A DNA stretch of 37,042 nucleotides from Adlercreutzia muris (GTDB lineage: Bacteria; Actinomycetota; Coriobacteriia; Coriobacteriales; Eggerthellaceae), in assembly GCF_008831045.1 (NCBI RefSeq), contig NZ_WAJS01000028.1, positions 1-37,042 on the forward strand, given 5' to 3'. Of this stretch, positions 25,232 to 32,916 are shown piece after piece. The notes under the pieces were generated by a model that was given only the letters and a program-made list of their open reading frames with translations, searched no databases and was not told where the DNA came from. The stretch's first letter is position 1, and each line of letters begins with the position of its first letter. A program made the position numbers and the translations under genes.

Positions 25232-25573
25232 ATGTTTTGCAAGCAATGCGGTACGCAGTTACCTGGTGGGTCGCGCTTTTGCGCGGCTTGTGGGGAGGAT
25301 CTGGGAGGAAGCGCGGGGTCGGTTGGGGTCGCTGCGGTGCTGGGCAACTCGGAGGCGGCGGCGAAAGAAGCCGAAAGAGCGGAGACCAAATCAACTATGA
25401 AGGTGGCGATTATCGCCGTCGTGATTATCGGACTGATAATTCTCTCGCTCACCCAGTTCCACGTCTGCGACTTTTGCGAGGAGACCTTTTGGGGTCCTGG
25501 CTACGACAACGCGGAATACGATGTGCATATCTGCAACGACTGCGCCGAGAACTACCATTGGTTGGGCCTCTAG
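25232..25573 (+). CDS. Small zinc-ribbon single-TM protein with a second C-terminal zinc-finger-like module
   Basis: This 113-residue protein has an N-terminal ribbon (C3, C6, C17, C20), a short Ala/Glu-rich linker, one TM segment at about 57-74 and a 39-residue tail with CDFC (C79, C82) and CNDC (C101, C104). The tail could bind a second zinc. If the N-terminus is cytosolic, as expected from the basic/hydrophobic pattern, the two metal sites lie on opposite sides of the membrane. It has AAGGAGAAAG upstream and follows the VWA gene by 14 bases. It is the last gene of the cluster. No named family is recognised. Confidence 0.8.
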   Translation: MFCKQCGTQLPGGSRFCAACGEDLGGSAGSVGVAAVLGNSEAAAKEAERAETKSTMKVAIIAVVIIGLIILSLTQFHVCDFCEETFWGPGYDNAEYDVHICNDCAENYHWLGL

Positions 25574-25668
25574 GGAGCGCATGGGGCTGCTTGGCGGCGC
25601 CCATTGACGGGTGTTTGCCACGAACGGGCTACTTTGCGTCAGAAACGGTGCGGCCCCTTGCCAATGCC

Positions 25669-25697
25669 TTGCTGGGGGGGTCTCTTTGTGGTAGATT
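25669..25697 (+). promoter_or_regulatory. Putative promoter of the LytTR signalling operon with G-tract in the spacer
   Basis: TTGCTG (25669-25674) and TAGATT (25692-25697) are 17 bases apart, about 35 bases before the response regulator start. The last base of the -35 and the start of the spacer form a run of seven G residues (25674-25680), whose length would set promoter spacing. Confidence 0.35.
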
Positions 25698-25732
25698 ATG
25701 GCGTATGGGTGTAAGGAGGATGAGAGGGCGTC

Positions 25733-26444
25733 ATGTATTCGCTGGTCATCATGGACGATATGGAGGAGGCGGCCCAAGAAGCACAGCGGGCCGTTGAGGC
25801 GAGCCCGCTGGGTTCGCTGTTTTCCATTATCCGGGTGGCCAACAGCGCCGAACTGAAAATCCTTCGGGGGGGGGGGCGCTCCCTGCGATGTGCTGATCGC
25901 CGACATTCGGCTGGGCGATGACGAGCAAGCGAACGGTATTCGGGCGGTGCGCGAGCTGTTCGGGCGCGGATGTGCCACCCAGGTCATCTACCTTACGGGC
26001 TACATCGAGTACTGTACCGAGGTGTACGAGACCGATCACGTCTACTTCCTGACCAAGCCCATCTGCCAGGTCGACTTCGATCGGGCCCTCGCGCGGGCGG
26101 TGGAGGGTCTTAAGCATGCGGCTTCGGAAAACCTGATGGTGAAGCATGGCCATACGGTCATTGCCGTTCCCTGTGGGGAGGTCACCTTCATCGAAAGCCG
26201 GTTGAGGAAACTGGAGATTCACACGGTCGACGGCGTGCACGACACCTATGGTACGATCCCCGACATTATGGGTGCCCTGCCTCGGGGCTTTGTGCGCACG
26301 CACAAGAGCTTTGTGGTGAATCTGGCCCATGTGACGCGGCTCGATCCCGATGAGTTCGTGCTGCGCTCCGGCGAGGTGGTCCCTGTGAGCAAGCGGCGGA
26401 AGCGCGAAGTGCGTGAAGCCTTCTTCGGAAATTTGGGGCGGTGA
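25733..26444 (+). pseudogene. LytTR-family response regulator, frameshifted at an 11-G tract (possibly phase-variable)
   Basis: The gene encodes a receiver plus LytTR DNA-binding regulator, but the frame breaks at 25866-25876. The first 45 codons from ATG 25733 read VIMDDMEE, the acidic pocket of a receiver domain. After the G tract this frame ends at 25921. The remainder continues one base out of phase. With ten G instead of eleven, a single 236-residue protein results, with phospho-acceptor D57 (LIADIRL), the conserved Lys108 in FLTKPI and a complete LytTR domain (about 135-235, core FVRTHKSFVVNL). Everything except the tract length is intact. The stop overlaps the GTG start of the next gene. 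A GTG at 25890 could start a fragment lacking the acidic pocket. Either a sequencing slip, a fresh mutation or an off state of phase variation fits. Confidence 0.8.
25866..25876. repeat. Homopolymeric G11 tract inside the response regulator gene
   Basis: Eleven consecutive G residues lie at the frameshift point. Ten or thirteen would restore the full-length frame. Tracts of this length are prone to slipped-strand change, and also to base-calling error. Confidence 0.9.
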
Positions 26445-27427
26445 CGGCTCCCGTGCCCCTTTTGCAGCGTATTGCCCTTGTGTTGTTTCCCGCAAGCCTT
26501 CTGATCGTTGCCGTTGTCGGCATTGGCTGGACGTTTTTCTATCGCCTGTCGCCGTGGCTGACCGTTGTATTCGTGGTGCTGATGGCGTTATGCGTGCCCC
26601 TGAGCTTGCGGCTGCGGGGCGAGGTGCGCCGCACCTGCGAAATGGAGAGCGTGCGCGAGCGCGTGCGGGCTCTTGAGGAGCAGGAGCGCATTTCGGCAGC
26701 CTATCAGGAGAAGCTGCTCGCCGATGAGGAGGGCATTCGGATGGCGCGGCATCGCGTGGCTGAGGAAGTGGCCGAGGCACGGGCCATGATTGCCGCCCGT
26801 GATGGGGGCGGGGCCTCGCGCCGTCTCTCGCGGGCTTTGGAGTTGATGGGCGATGGCGCCTATCGCCAATGCGATCATCCCTCCGCCGATGCCATGGCCT
26901 CCATGAAGGCCCAAGCCTGTCGCGATGCGGGCATCGATCCGCAGTTTGCCCTGGAAATTTCCCGGGACGTTCCCGTTTCGGCGGTTGATTTGTGCGCCGT
27001 GCTGGGAAATCTTGTCGACAATGCGCTGGCTGCGGCGGTGCGGGCGCGGGAAGGGCGCTCGGCAGTTGAGGGGGCTGGGGCGGGATCGGAAAGCGGCTCC
27101 GTGGCGACTGCCGCCGCCGAGTCTCGTTCTGGGGATGAGCCGGCTCCCTACGTGCGCCTGACGGCGGAGCAGCGCGATGGGTATCTCGTAATTACCGCGC
27201 AGAATCCGGTGGGTCCCGTCGATGCCGCCGCTTTCGGGAAGTCCTCCGGGTTGCGCCGACGACGCCCTCGCTCGGTGGCATCCCACGGCTGGGGACTTTC
27301 CATCGTGTCGTCTGTGGCGGCCCGCTACGGCGGCGCCCTGGTCACTGATGTGCGCGGCGGTGTTTTCCGAGCCACGGCGGTCCTGGGGTTGGAGTCGACC
27401 GTGGGGGAGCGGGAGGGCGTGCGCTGA
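26441..27427 (+). CDS. GHKL-type sensor histidine kinase with two TM segments and degenerate phospho-acceptor box
   Basis: This 328-residue protein has two TM segments (about 11-33 and 37-57) with almost no outer loop, a helical region with H104, and a GHKL ATPase domain. N-box GNLVDNALAAA (190-200) and the glycine box SHGWGLSIV (281-289) are good. Around H104 the sequence is ARHRVAEEV, not the RHDxxNH box of AgrC-like kinases, so its own phospho-acceptor function is doubtful. GTG 26441 overlaps the regulator stop (GTGA), so expression depends on translation of the upstream gene. A variable insert (about 203-235) lies inside the ATPase domain. It forms an operon with the DHp-only protein that follows. 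Confidence 0.83.
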   Translation: MTAPVPLLQRIALVLFPASLLIVAVVGIGWTFFYRLSPWLTVVFVVLMALCVPLSLRLRGEVRRTCEMESVRERVRALEEQERISAAYQEKLLADEEGIRMARHRVAEEVAEARAMIAARDGGGASRRLSRALELMGDGAYRQCDHPSADAMASMKAQACRDAGIDPQFALEISRDVPVSAVDLCAVLGNLVDNALAAAVRAREGRSAVEGAGAGSESGSVATAAAESRSGDEPAPYVRLTAEQRDGYLVITAQNPVGPVDAAAFGKSSGLRRRRPRSVASHGWGLSIVSSVAARYGGALVTDVRGGVFRATAVLGLESTVGEREGVR

Positions 27428-28353
27428 TGAACGGTATCAACGACGCCCTGTTCGACCCGGGCAACCTCATCGTCAACATGATCGGGGGTATGCTCATCCA
27501 GACCGTGTACCTCGCGCTTCTGACATGGATCGTTCCTCCGCGATCGAAGAGAGTGTTCTGGTTCGTTGAGCTTGTCTGCACGGCATTCTTCATGTTCCTG
27601 AAACCGGTCATGCCCGCATTGCCGCGGCTCGCGGCCAGTGTGACCGTCGGGGTCTTTCTGCCCATTCCCCTGCTGCGCGGTTCGCTCTTCACCCGTGTTT
27701 TCGTGTGCACCCTGGCCGGTGTTGCCCAGACGGTGGCCGAGTTGGTGTGCATGGTGGGGTGGGTGTCCATCACGGGGCTGGGCGTGGTGGACAACAACGC
27801 GCTCCTGAGCTATTTACCGGTTTATCTGATTACGCTGCTTGTCGGGCACGGGGGAACGATGTTCCTTCTGGCGGCGGGTATCCGATGGCTCGTTCGTCGG
27901 TTTTTGCCGACCGGGGCTCCCTGCTCGGCCGCTTCGCGCGGTACCCCCTCTGCTTGGATGCTCAAGTACCTGTGGTTTCCCGTGCTTCAGTTCACGCTGT
28001 TCTTCGTCGTGGTAGAGATCGGCTTCGATGTGCTCCACTGGAAGGAGGGGTCGGTTGGCATCGTTTCGCTGCTCGGCATTTTGTGCCTAGCCGTGGACGT
28101 GCTGCTGTTCGTCCAGATCGGCCGCTCGGTGGCCCAGGCCCAGGAGGAGGTGCGGGCCGCCGTGCTGGAGGAGCGGGTGGGCGACTACCTGGCGCGCTCG
28201 GAGCGGGTGCAGGCCCTGCTCGGCGAGACGGCCCACCTGCGCCACGACCTGCGCAACCACCGCATGGTGGTGGAGGCCCTCTGCGAGCGCGGGGAGTACG
28301 AGCGGGCCGAGGCCTACCTGGACGAGTTCGCCGACCGCCTTGCCGGGGAATAA
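27427..28353 (+). CDS. Polytopic sensor with histidine phospho-acceptor box but no ATPase domain
   Basis: This 308-residue protein has six or seven TM segments over residues 15-230, like the sensor half of AgrC-type kinases. A coiled linker (235-268) follows, then the canonical box LRHDLRNHRM with H273, and the next helix (ERGEYERAEAYLDEF). It ends at residue 308, where an AgrC-like kinase would continue for about 120 residues of ATPase domain. I find no remnant of that domain in the 53 bases before the next gene. The ATG shares a base with the previous stop (TGATG), so the two kinase-like proteins are made together. A natural reading is that this protein senses and carries the phospho-His while its partner supplies the ATPase. 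Confidence 0.82.
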   Translation: MNGINDALFDPGNLIVNMIGGMLIQTVYLALLTWIVPPRSKRVFWFVELVCTAFFMFLKPVMPALPRLAASVTVGVFLPIPLLRGSLFTRVFVCTLAGVAQTVAELVCMVGWVSITGLGVVDNNALLSYLPVYLITLLVGHGGTMFLLAAGIRWLVRRFLPTGAPCSAASRGTPSAWMLKYLWFPVLQFTLFFVVVEIGFDVLHWKEGSVGIVSLLGILCLAVDVLLFVQIGRSVAQAQEEVRAAVLEERVGDYLARSERVQALLGETAHLRHDLRNHRMVVEALCERGEYERAEAYLDEFADRLAGE

Positions 28354-28406
28354 GGTGGGAGCGCCGTGCTAGAATCACCTTTCAAGCCAGTGAAGGGAGT
28401 TGCTCC

Positions 28407-28862
28407 GTGTTTCGCATTTTGTTCGTCTGTCACGGGAATATTTGCCGATCCACCATGGCGGAGTTCGTGCTGAAGGATATGGTGGCCGCCCGCGGGATAG
28501 CCGATGAGTTCTCTATTGCCTCGGCCGCAACGAGCACTGAAGAGATCGGGAACCCCGTGCACCCCGACACCCAGCGGATGCTGAGGGAGCACGGTATCGG
28601 CGGCTTCCAGGCCAAGCGGGCCCGACAGCTCACGCGGGCCGACTATGACGGCTACGATCTGATTATCGGCATGGATGCGGCGAACATTCGCAACATGAAC
28701 CGCATGCTCGGTGGCGATCCCGACGGTAAGATCCACAAGTTGCTGGAATTCGCCGGCTCTGTGCGCGATGTGGCCGACCCTTGGTACACCGGTGATTTCG
28801 AGACCACTTACGACGACGTGCTCGCCGGCTGTAAGGGGCTGCTGGCGCATCTGGGACGCTAG
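28407..28862 (+). CDS. Low-molecular-weight protein tyrosine phosphatase
   Basis: This 151-residue cytosolic phosphatase hydrolyses phosphotyrosine (or phospho-Arg) on proteins. The P-loop CHGNICRS near the N-terminus supplies the Cys nucleophile (C8) and Arg (R14). The general acid Asp is in DPWYTGDF (D124). Length is normal for the family. The start is GTG 28407, with AAGGGAG upstream and the family-standard opening FRILFVCHGN. It lies 53 bases after the sensor gene on the same strand and may be co-transcribed. There is no tyrosine kinase gene in the window, so the substrate is not indicated. Confidence 0.92.
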   Translation: MFRILFVCHGNICRSTMAEFVLKDMVAARGIADEFSIASAATSTEEIGNPVHPDTQRMLREHGIGGFQAKRARQLTRADYDGYDLIIGMDAANIRNMNRMLGGDPDGKIHKLLEFAGSVRDVADPWYTGDFETTYDDVLAGCKGLLAHLGR

Positions 28863-28904
28863 GCGGCCTCGTCTAGGGTCTGCGGCTCGGGCAGCGCTCG
28901 GCGG

Positions 28905-29258
28905 CTATTTCCCCAGGAGGTGGCGGACGGCAGCCACGGGGTGGTGGAGCATCATCCGGGGGCCGGCATAGCGCATGATGGCGCGGATGCGCTCGCGCTC
29001 GGCGGGGGCGTAGCAGTGGTTGCCGCACGCCTCGCAGTTGGTCTTGTGGGCCATGGAGCGGCAGCGCTCGGTGCGGCGTACGCAGTACTCGTCGATGGCC
29101 TTGCAGTCGGGGCAGATGCGCTCGCCGCTGTGGCTTATCTCGGTGCGGTTCGCGCGACCGTGGTTCCCGGCGCAGTAGAGCGCCACCATCTGGGAGATGG
29201 TGCGCTGCTCGCGCTCGCGGCGGCGGGCGACGGCGGGGGTGTCGGGAGTGCGTGCCAT
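28905..29258 (-). CDS. YgbA-type (nitrous oxide-stimulated promoter family) protein
   Basis: This 117-residue protein matches the YgbA_NO family. Features are the REREQRTISQMVALYC opening, seven Cys residues spread as ICPDC, YC, RC, NCEACGNHC, and the closing RAIMRYAGPRMMLHHPV segment. The Cys pattern suggests metal binding or redox sensing. In enterobacteria the gene is induced by nitrosative stress and linked to recovery from it, but the biochemical role is not settled. The start at 29258 follows AAGGTAG. It is convergent with the phosphatase gene, 42 bases away. No NsrR-type operator was identified. Confidence 0.85.
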   Translation of the reverse strand: MARTPDTPAVARRREREQRTISQMVALYCAGNHGRANRTEISHSGERICPDCKAIDEYCVRRTERCRSMAHKTNCEACGNHCYAPAERERIRAIMRYAGPRMMLHHPVAAVRHLLGK

Positions 29259-29319
29259 GGGCGCTACCTTAGCAGATGGCGCGGGCCGCGGCGGCGGGGG
29301 AGCGCCGTTTGCGGAAAGT

Positions 29320-30210
29320 TCACAGGAGGCGCTGCAGCACGACGTAGCGGTTGAGGTCGCCGTGCTTGCCGTCGGCCGAGAAGCGGATGATCTCGCGGCA
29401 GGGCAGCGAGAACCCGGCGACCAGGCCGTCGATTTCCCCGTCGGTCGCGTGATGGCAGAAGCGGTAGACGTCCTCGGCGTGCTGCCAACCGAGCAGGTAG
29501 TCGCCCGGGGCGAAGGCGGGCAGGCCGTGGGTCTCCCTTCCCCGGTCGGTGACGGCCGCGGCCTTGGCGGCGATGCGCCCGTCGCGCAGGAACTGCCAGA
29601 ACGACACCAGGAGAAAGCCGCCGGGGCGCACGGCTTTCGCAAGGCCGTCCAGCAGGGCGCGGCGTTGGGCCGGCGAGGCCAGGTGGTGCATGAACCCGAA
29701 GGCCACGGCCATATCGCATGACCCCTGGGGAAGGTGGCGCTCCAGATTGCCGTCGATGAGGGCGTCGGCGATGTCAAGGGGGCGGAACTCGAGCGCCACG
29801 GGGGCCAGGGCCGGCGCGTGCTGTGCGGACTTGACGGACCTGGCGGTCTGGGCCCCACGGCTCGTGGTACCTTTTCCGTCTCCCGCCCCCGCGTCTGCGC
29901 GGGAATCTTCGCCCGCATGCGGCGCCCCCGCTTCGACGAGGGGGCCGCAGTTGTCCAGGGCGATGACAGATAGCGGGCCTGCTGAGCGTTTGGCGAGGAA
30001 TCGCTCGAAGCGCAGGTTGCCGCACCCCAGATCGAGCAGGCGCAGGGGCCTGCCAAGAAGGTCGGGGTCGGCCGTGGCCACGGCGGCGAGCGCCCGATCC
30101 CACCCGTCCCAGGGGGCTTGGCGCGTAGCTGAGAAGGAGGCGGCCTTCTGGGCGTAGAAGTCGGTCGTGAGGGCGTTCAGGCGCCGCAGGGTATCGCTGT
30201 CGTAACTCAT
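29320..30210 (-). CDS. Class I SAM methyltransferase, Trm9/ALKBH8-like
   Basis: This 296-residue protein has a Rossmann methyltransferase fold. The SAM-binding loop is LLDLGCGNLRF (residues 58-68), the acidic strand end ALDNCGP (84-90) follows, and the post-I region is interrupted by a low-complexity insert (about 100-137). The late motif GDYLLGW...YRFCHHATDGEIDGLV resembles the tRNA-specific end of Trm9-type enzymes, which methylate 5-carboxymethyl-uridine at the wobble position. The ATG overlaps the elp3 stop by four bases (ATGA), so the two are co-translated. Yeast Trm9 acts on the product of Elongator, so the pairing fits one pathway. The Trm9 assignment rests on this context and the short C-terminal motif; a general methyltransferase is the alternative. 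Confidence 0.75.
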   Translation of the reverse strand: MSYDSDTLRRLNALTTDFYAQKAASFSATRQAPWDGWDRALAAVATADPDLLGRPLRLLDLGCGNLRFERFLAKRSAGPLSVIALDNCGPLVEAGAPHAGEDSRADAGAGDGKGTTSRGAQTARSVKSAQHAPALAPVALEFRPLDIADALIDGNLERHLPQGSCDMAVAFGFMHHLASPAQRRALLDGLAKAVRPGGFLLVSFWQFLRDGRIAAKAAAVTDRGRETHGLPAFAPGDYLLGWQHAEDVYRFCHHATDGEIDGLVAGFSLPCREIIRFSADGKHGDLNRYVVLQRLL

Positions 30211-32096
30211 AGGGGTCGCCTTTGGTAGAGGCCGGCGTCCTTGAAGCCGAGGCGCCGGTAGTAGGCGCGGGTGCCCACGGCGCTGATGACGTTCACGGCG
30301 GCAAAGCCCGCCTCGGCGGCCTGGCGGCAGGCCTCTTCCACAAGGGCCCTTCCGAGCCCCAGATGCTGGGTTCCCTCGCCGGTTCGGTGCAGGGCGGCCA
30401 CCTTCCCGTACACATGCACCTCCCGGATCATAGCCTCGCCCGGGATGGGGAAGCCGTCTGGGCCCTCGCGGTCCTTCGAGCCCATCGCGCCTGCGGGCTT
30501 GCCCGGGGCGGGGGAGCCGTCCGGTTGCCTCGGGTCATCCGCGCCGGCGAGCTCCAGAGCCTCCTCCCGCGGCAGCGACAGGCGGCAGAAGCCGGCGATC
30601 TTGCCCGCGGGGGTGACCCACTGGAGGAAGCGCTCCTCGCTCACGGTGGTGATGTAGGGAACGGTCTCCAGGGAAAGCGCCTCGGTGTCGGCCCCCTCCA
30701 CGGAGATCTCCCGGCTGCGAATCTCCCGCACCGGCTCGCCCGCGGCCGCTACGGCCGCCTCCACCACCTGGCGCAGGTTCGTCTTCTTGTTGCCCACGAG
30801 AATGTCGGTGGCCGATATGTCGCGGATCATGCGGGAGATGCGCGTGAAGGGGGGCGTGGCCAGCACATCGGCCGCGAGCACCCCCACGAGCTCCTCCTCC
30901 GTGTAGGGGCGCCAAGCGCCGTCGCGGAAGCGGTCGGTGAGTGCGGCGCTGGCCACGAGGCAGCAGGGGTAGAGCTTCACTTCGTCGGGGAGGAAGGCCG
31001 CCTCGGTGGCAAGGCGCCGGTAGTCGGCAACGTCGGCCTCGGGCGTGGCGCCGAGCAGGTTCACCATGAAGTGCACGTGGCTCTTGAAGCCGAACAGGCG
31101 CAGCAGGGCCATGGCGCGGGCGATGGACTCGACAGCGAGGGCACGGCCGTTGACTGCGAGCACCTCGTCGCTCAGGCTCTGGATGCCGATCTGCACCTTG
31201 GTGCAGCCCAGGGCCCGCAGGGTGCGGCAGCTGGCAGCCGTGACCAGGTCGGGCCGCGTCTCCACCACGAGCCCCACGACGCGCTTGGCCGCCTCCTCGT
31301 TGGCGCGGTGCAGGGCCGCGAGGTCATCCCAGGAGAGGTCCTGCTGCTCAGGCGCGGGGGCTTTCTCCTCGTTTCCCCACAGCGGCCCCCAGGCCTCGTT
31401 GTACGTGAGCTCGCCGCTATCGATGCGCGCCTGAAGCGGTGCGGTCAGGGCCGCCAGCTCGTCGCGGTCGCGGGGACGGCCCTGGCTCTCGTAGCGGGCC
31501 CGGCGCACCGCGGCCCCGGCCGCCCGCTCATCGTCGGGCAGGTTCAGGGCGCGGAACAGCTCGCCGACAAACCAGCGTTGGTAGGCCTCGGGATAGTCGC
31601 TCCAGGTGCCCCCGAGTACGATGAGCTCCACCTTGTCGGTGACATGCCCCATGGCCGTGAGCGCCCGCAGCCGCGCCTCCACCTGGAGGAAGGGGTCGAA
31701 CCAGCAGCGCTCGGCCCGCTGGCAGGCGGGCTCGTCGGCCAGGTAGCTCTTGGGCATGCGGATGTCGCTGGGGCAGAAGACGCACGCCCCCGAACAGGGC
31801 CAGGGCTTCGTGAGCACGGTAATGGTGGCCACGCCCGAGGCGGTGCGCCGCGGCTTGGCCTGCAAAAGGCGCATAAGGGCCGCATCGGTCGCCTCGCCTA
31901 CGTTCCACGACCGCCAACGTTCGGGGTCGTCGGCCTTCACCTTCAGGTAGAAGGGCAGAAGCCGCCGCTTCGCCACCCGGCGCGTCCCATCGTGGGCGGC
32001 TCGGTTGTGGCGGCGCACCAATTTGTCGAGCCAGGTGGCGTCAACGTCCTGGCCCGCATCCAGGGCGGCGATTATTTCGAGCAGGGCCTCTTCCAA
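30207..32096 (-). CDS. elp3: Elp3-family tRNA uridine(34) acetyltransferase, radical SAM plus GNAT
   Basis: This 629-residue protein is a bacterial Elp3, which uses a radical SAM centre and acetyl-CoA to install a carboxymethyl-type group on wobble uridine of tRNA. The opening RRTASGVATITVLTKPWPC leads into the cluster motif CSGACVFC (C101, C105, C108). Family segments LVVETRPDLVT, LRALGCTKVQIGIQS, HFMVNLLGATP and KLYPCCLV follow. The C-terminal GNAT domain (about 540-629) shows QHLGLGRALVEEA and GTRAYYRRLGF. A disordered Gly/Pro-rich insert lies at about 512-538. The start must be TTG 32096, because an in-frame TAG directly precedes it. That TAG is the stop of the thrH-like gene. The weak start implies coupling to, or low level relative to, the upstream gene. 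Confidence 0.9.
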   Translation of the reverse strand: MEEALLEIIAALDAGQDVDATWLDKLVRRHNRAAHDGTRRVAKRRLLPFYLKVKADDPERWRSWNVGEATDAALMRLLQAKPRRTASGVATITVLTKPWPCSGACVFCPSDIRMPKSYLADEPACQRAERCWFDPFLQVEARLRALTAMGHVTDKVELIVLGGTWSDYPEAYQRWFVGELFRALNLPDDERAAGAAVRRARYESQGRPRDRDELAALTAPLQARIDSGELTYNEAWGPLWGNEEKAPAPEQQDLSWDDLAALHRANEEAAKRVVGLVVETRPDLVTAASCRTLRALGCTKVQIGIQSLSDEVLAVNGRALAVESIARAMALLRLFGFKSHVHFMVNLLGATPEADVADYRRLATEAAFLPDEVKLYPCCLVASAALTDRFRDGAWRPYTEEELVGVLAADVLATPPFTRISRMIRDISATDILVGNKKTNLRQVVEAAVAAAGEPVREIRSREISVEGADTEALSLETVPYITTVSEERFLQWVTPAGKIAGFCRLSLPREEALELAGADDPRQPDGSPAPGKPAGAMGSKDREGPDGFPIPGEAMIREVHVYGKVAALHRTGEGTQHLGLGRALVEEACRQAAEAGFAAVNVISAVGTRAYYRRLGFKDAGLYQRRPL

Positions 32097-32696
32097 CTAC
32101 AAGGCGGCCTTGATGGCGGCCAGCAGCTCGTCGTAGGTTTCCAGGGCCGGCAGCTCGGGGTGCTCGGCCTTGATGGCGTCGGTGGAGCGGAACAGGAAAC
32201 CGGCCTTCGAGTTCAAGATCATGCCCAAATCGTTGTGGGAGTCGCCGGCGGCGATGGTCTGAATGCCGCAGGAGTGCAGCGCCCGCACGGTGGTGAGCTT
32301 GCTCTCGGGGCAGCGCATGCGGAAGTCGGTGATGGCGCCGCTCTCGTCCACCACGAGCTCGTTGCAGAACAGGGTGGGCCACCCCAGCTTCTCCATGAGA
32401 GGCCGGGCGAACTGCTCGAAGGTGTCGGAGATGATGATGACCTGGGTGAGGGAGCGCAGCTCATCGAGGAAGGCCCGGGCGCCTTCCATGGGCTCGATCT
32501 TCGCGATGGTGGCCTGCACGTCGGCCAGGCCCAGGCCGTGCTCGGCCAGGATGCCGAGGCGGAAGGCCATGAGCTTGTCGTAGTCCGGCTCGTCGCGGGT
32601 GGTGCGGGCAAGCTCGGGAATGCCCGCTTCCTCGGCGAAGGCGATCCAGATCTCCGGTACCAGCACGCCTTCCAGGTCGAGGCATACAACGTTCAT
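32097..32696 (-). CDS. thrH: ThrH-like phosphoserine phosphatase / homoserine phosphotransferase
   Basis: This 199-residue HAD-family enzyme opens with CLDLEGVLVPEIW. The Asp-x-Glu form of motif I (D7, E9) is characteristic of ThrH, which dephosphorylates phosphoserine and can transfer the phosphate to homoserine. Motif II is ISDTFEQF, and the late motif AAGDSHNDLGM holds the Mg ligands. ATG 32696 has TAGGAG upstream. It is the first gene of a three-gene operon with elp3 and the methyltransferase, and shares their frame: its TAG is followed at once by the elp3 TTG. A metabolic link between a serine/homoserine phosphatase and tRNA modification is not evident. Confidence 0.88.
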   Translation of the reverse strand: MNVVCLDLEGVLVPEIWIAFAEEAGIPELARTTRDEPDYDKLMAFRLGILAEHGLGLADVQATIAKIEPMEGARAFLDELRSLTQVIIISDTFEQFARPLMEKLGWPTLFCNELVVDESGAITDFRMRCPESKLTTVRALHSCGIQTIAAGDSHNDLGMILNSKAGFLFRSTDAIKAEHPELPALETYDELLAAIKAAL

Positions 32697-32863
32697 GGCG
32701 CAACTCCTAACGGTTGGGGAACGAACTCTAGGGGAAGGGTATCCGATAAGCGCCCCGGTCACTATCGGGAGCGGGGAGTTCTCCGCAGAAGGTTGCGGTT
32801 GCGATGGCTCGGAAACGGAAGGGGGCATCTGGCCGAGCCGCGGACCGCCAACCCGGCCTCCCC

Positions 32864-32872
32864 TGCTATACT
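32864..32872 (+). promoter_or_regulatory. Extended -10 promoter element
   Basis: TGC directly followed by TATACT lies about 45 bases upstream of the TIM-barrel-like gene. No good -35 is seen, which is tolerable for an extended -10. Confidence 0.45.
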
Positions 32873-32916
32873 GGACAAGTTTGCTTGACGGGCCTGAGGA
32901 CGCGACGGGAGAGACC

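Noticed and set aside
30222-32888. An 888-codon plus-strand frame opposite elp3
   Set aside because: It shows His/Gly/Arg-rich antisense composition and no domains. The minus-strand genes explain the region.
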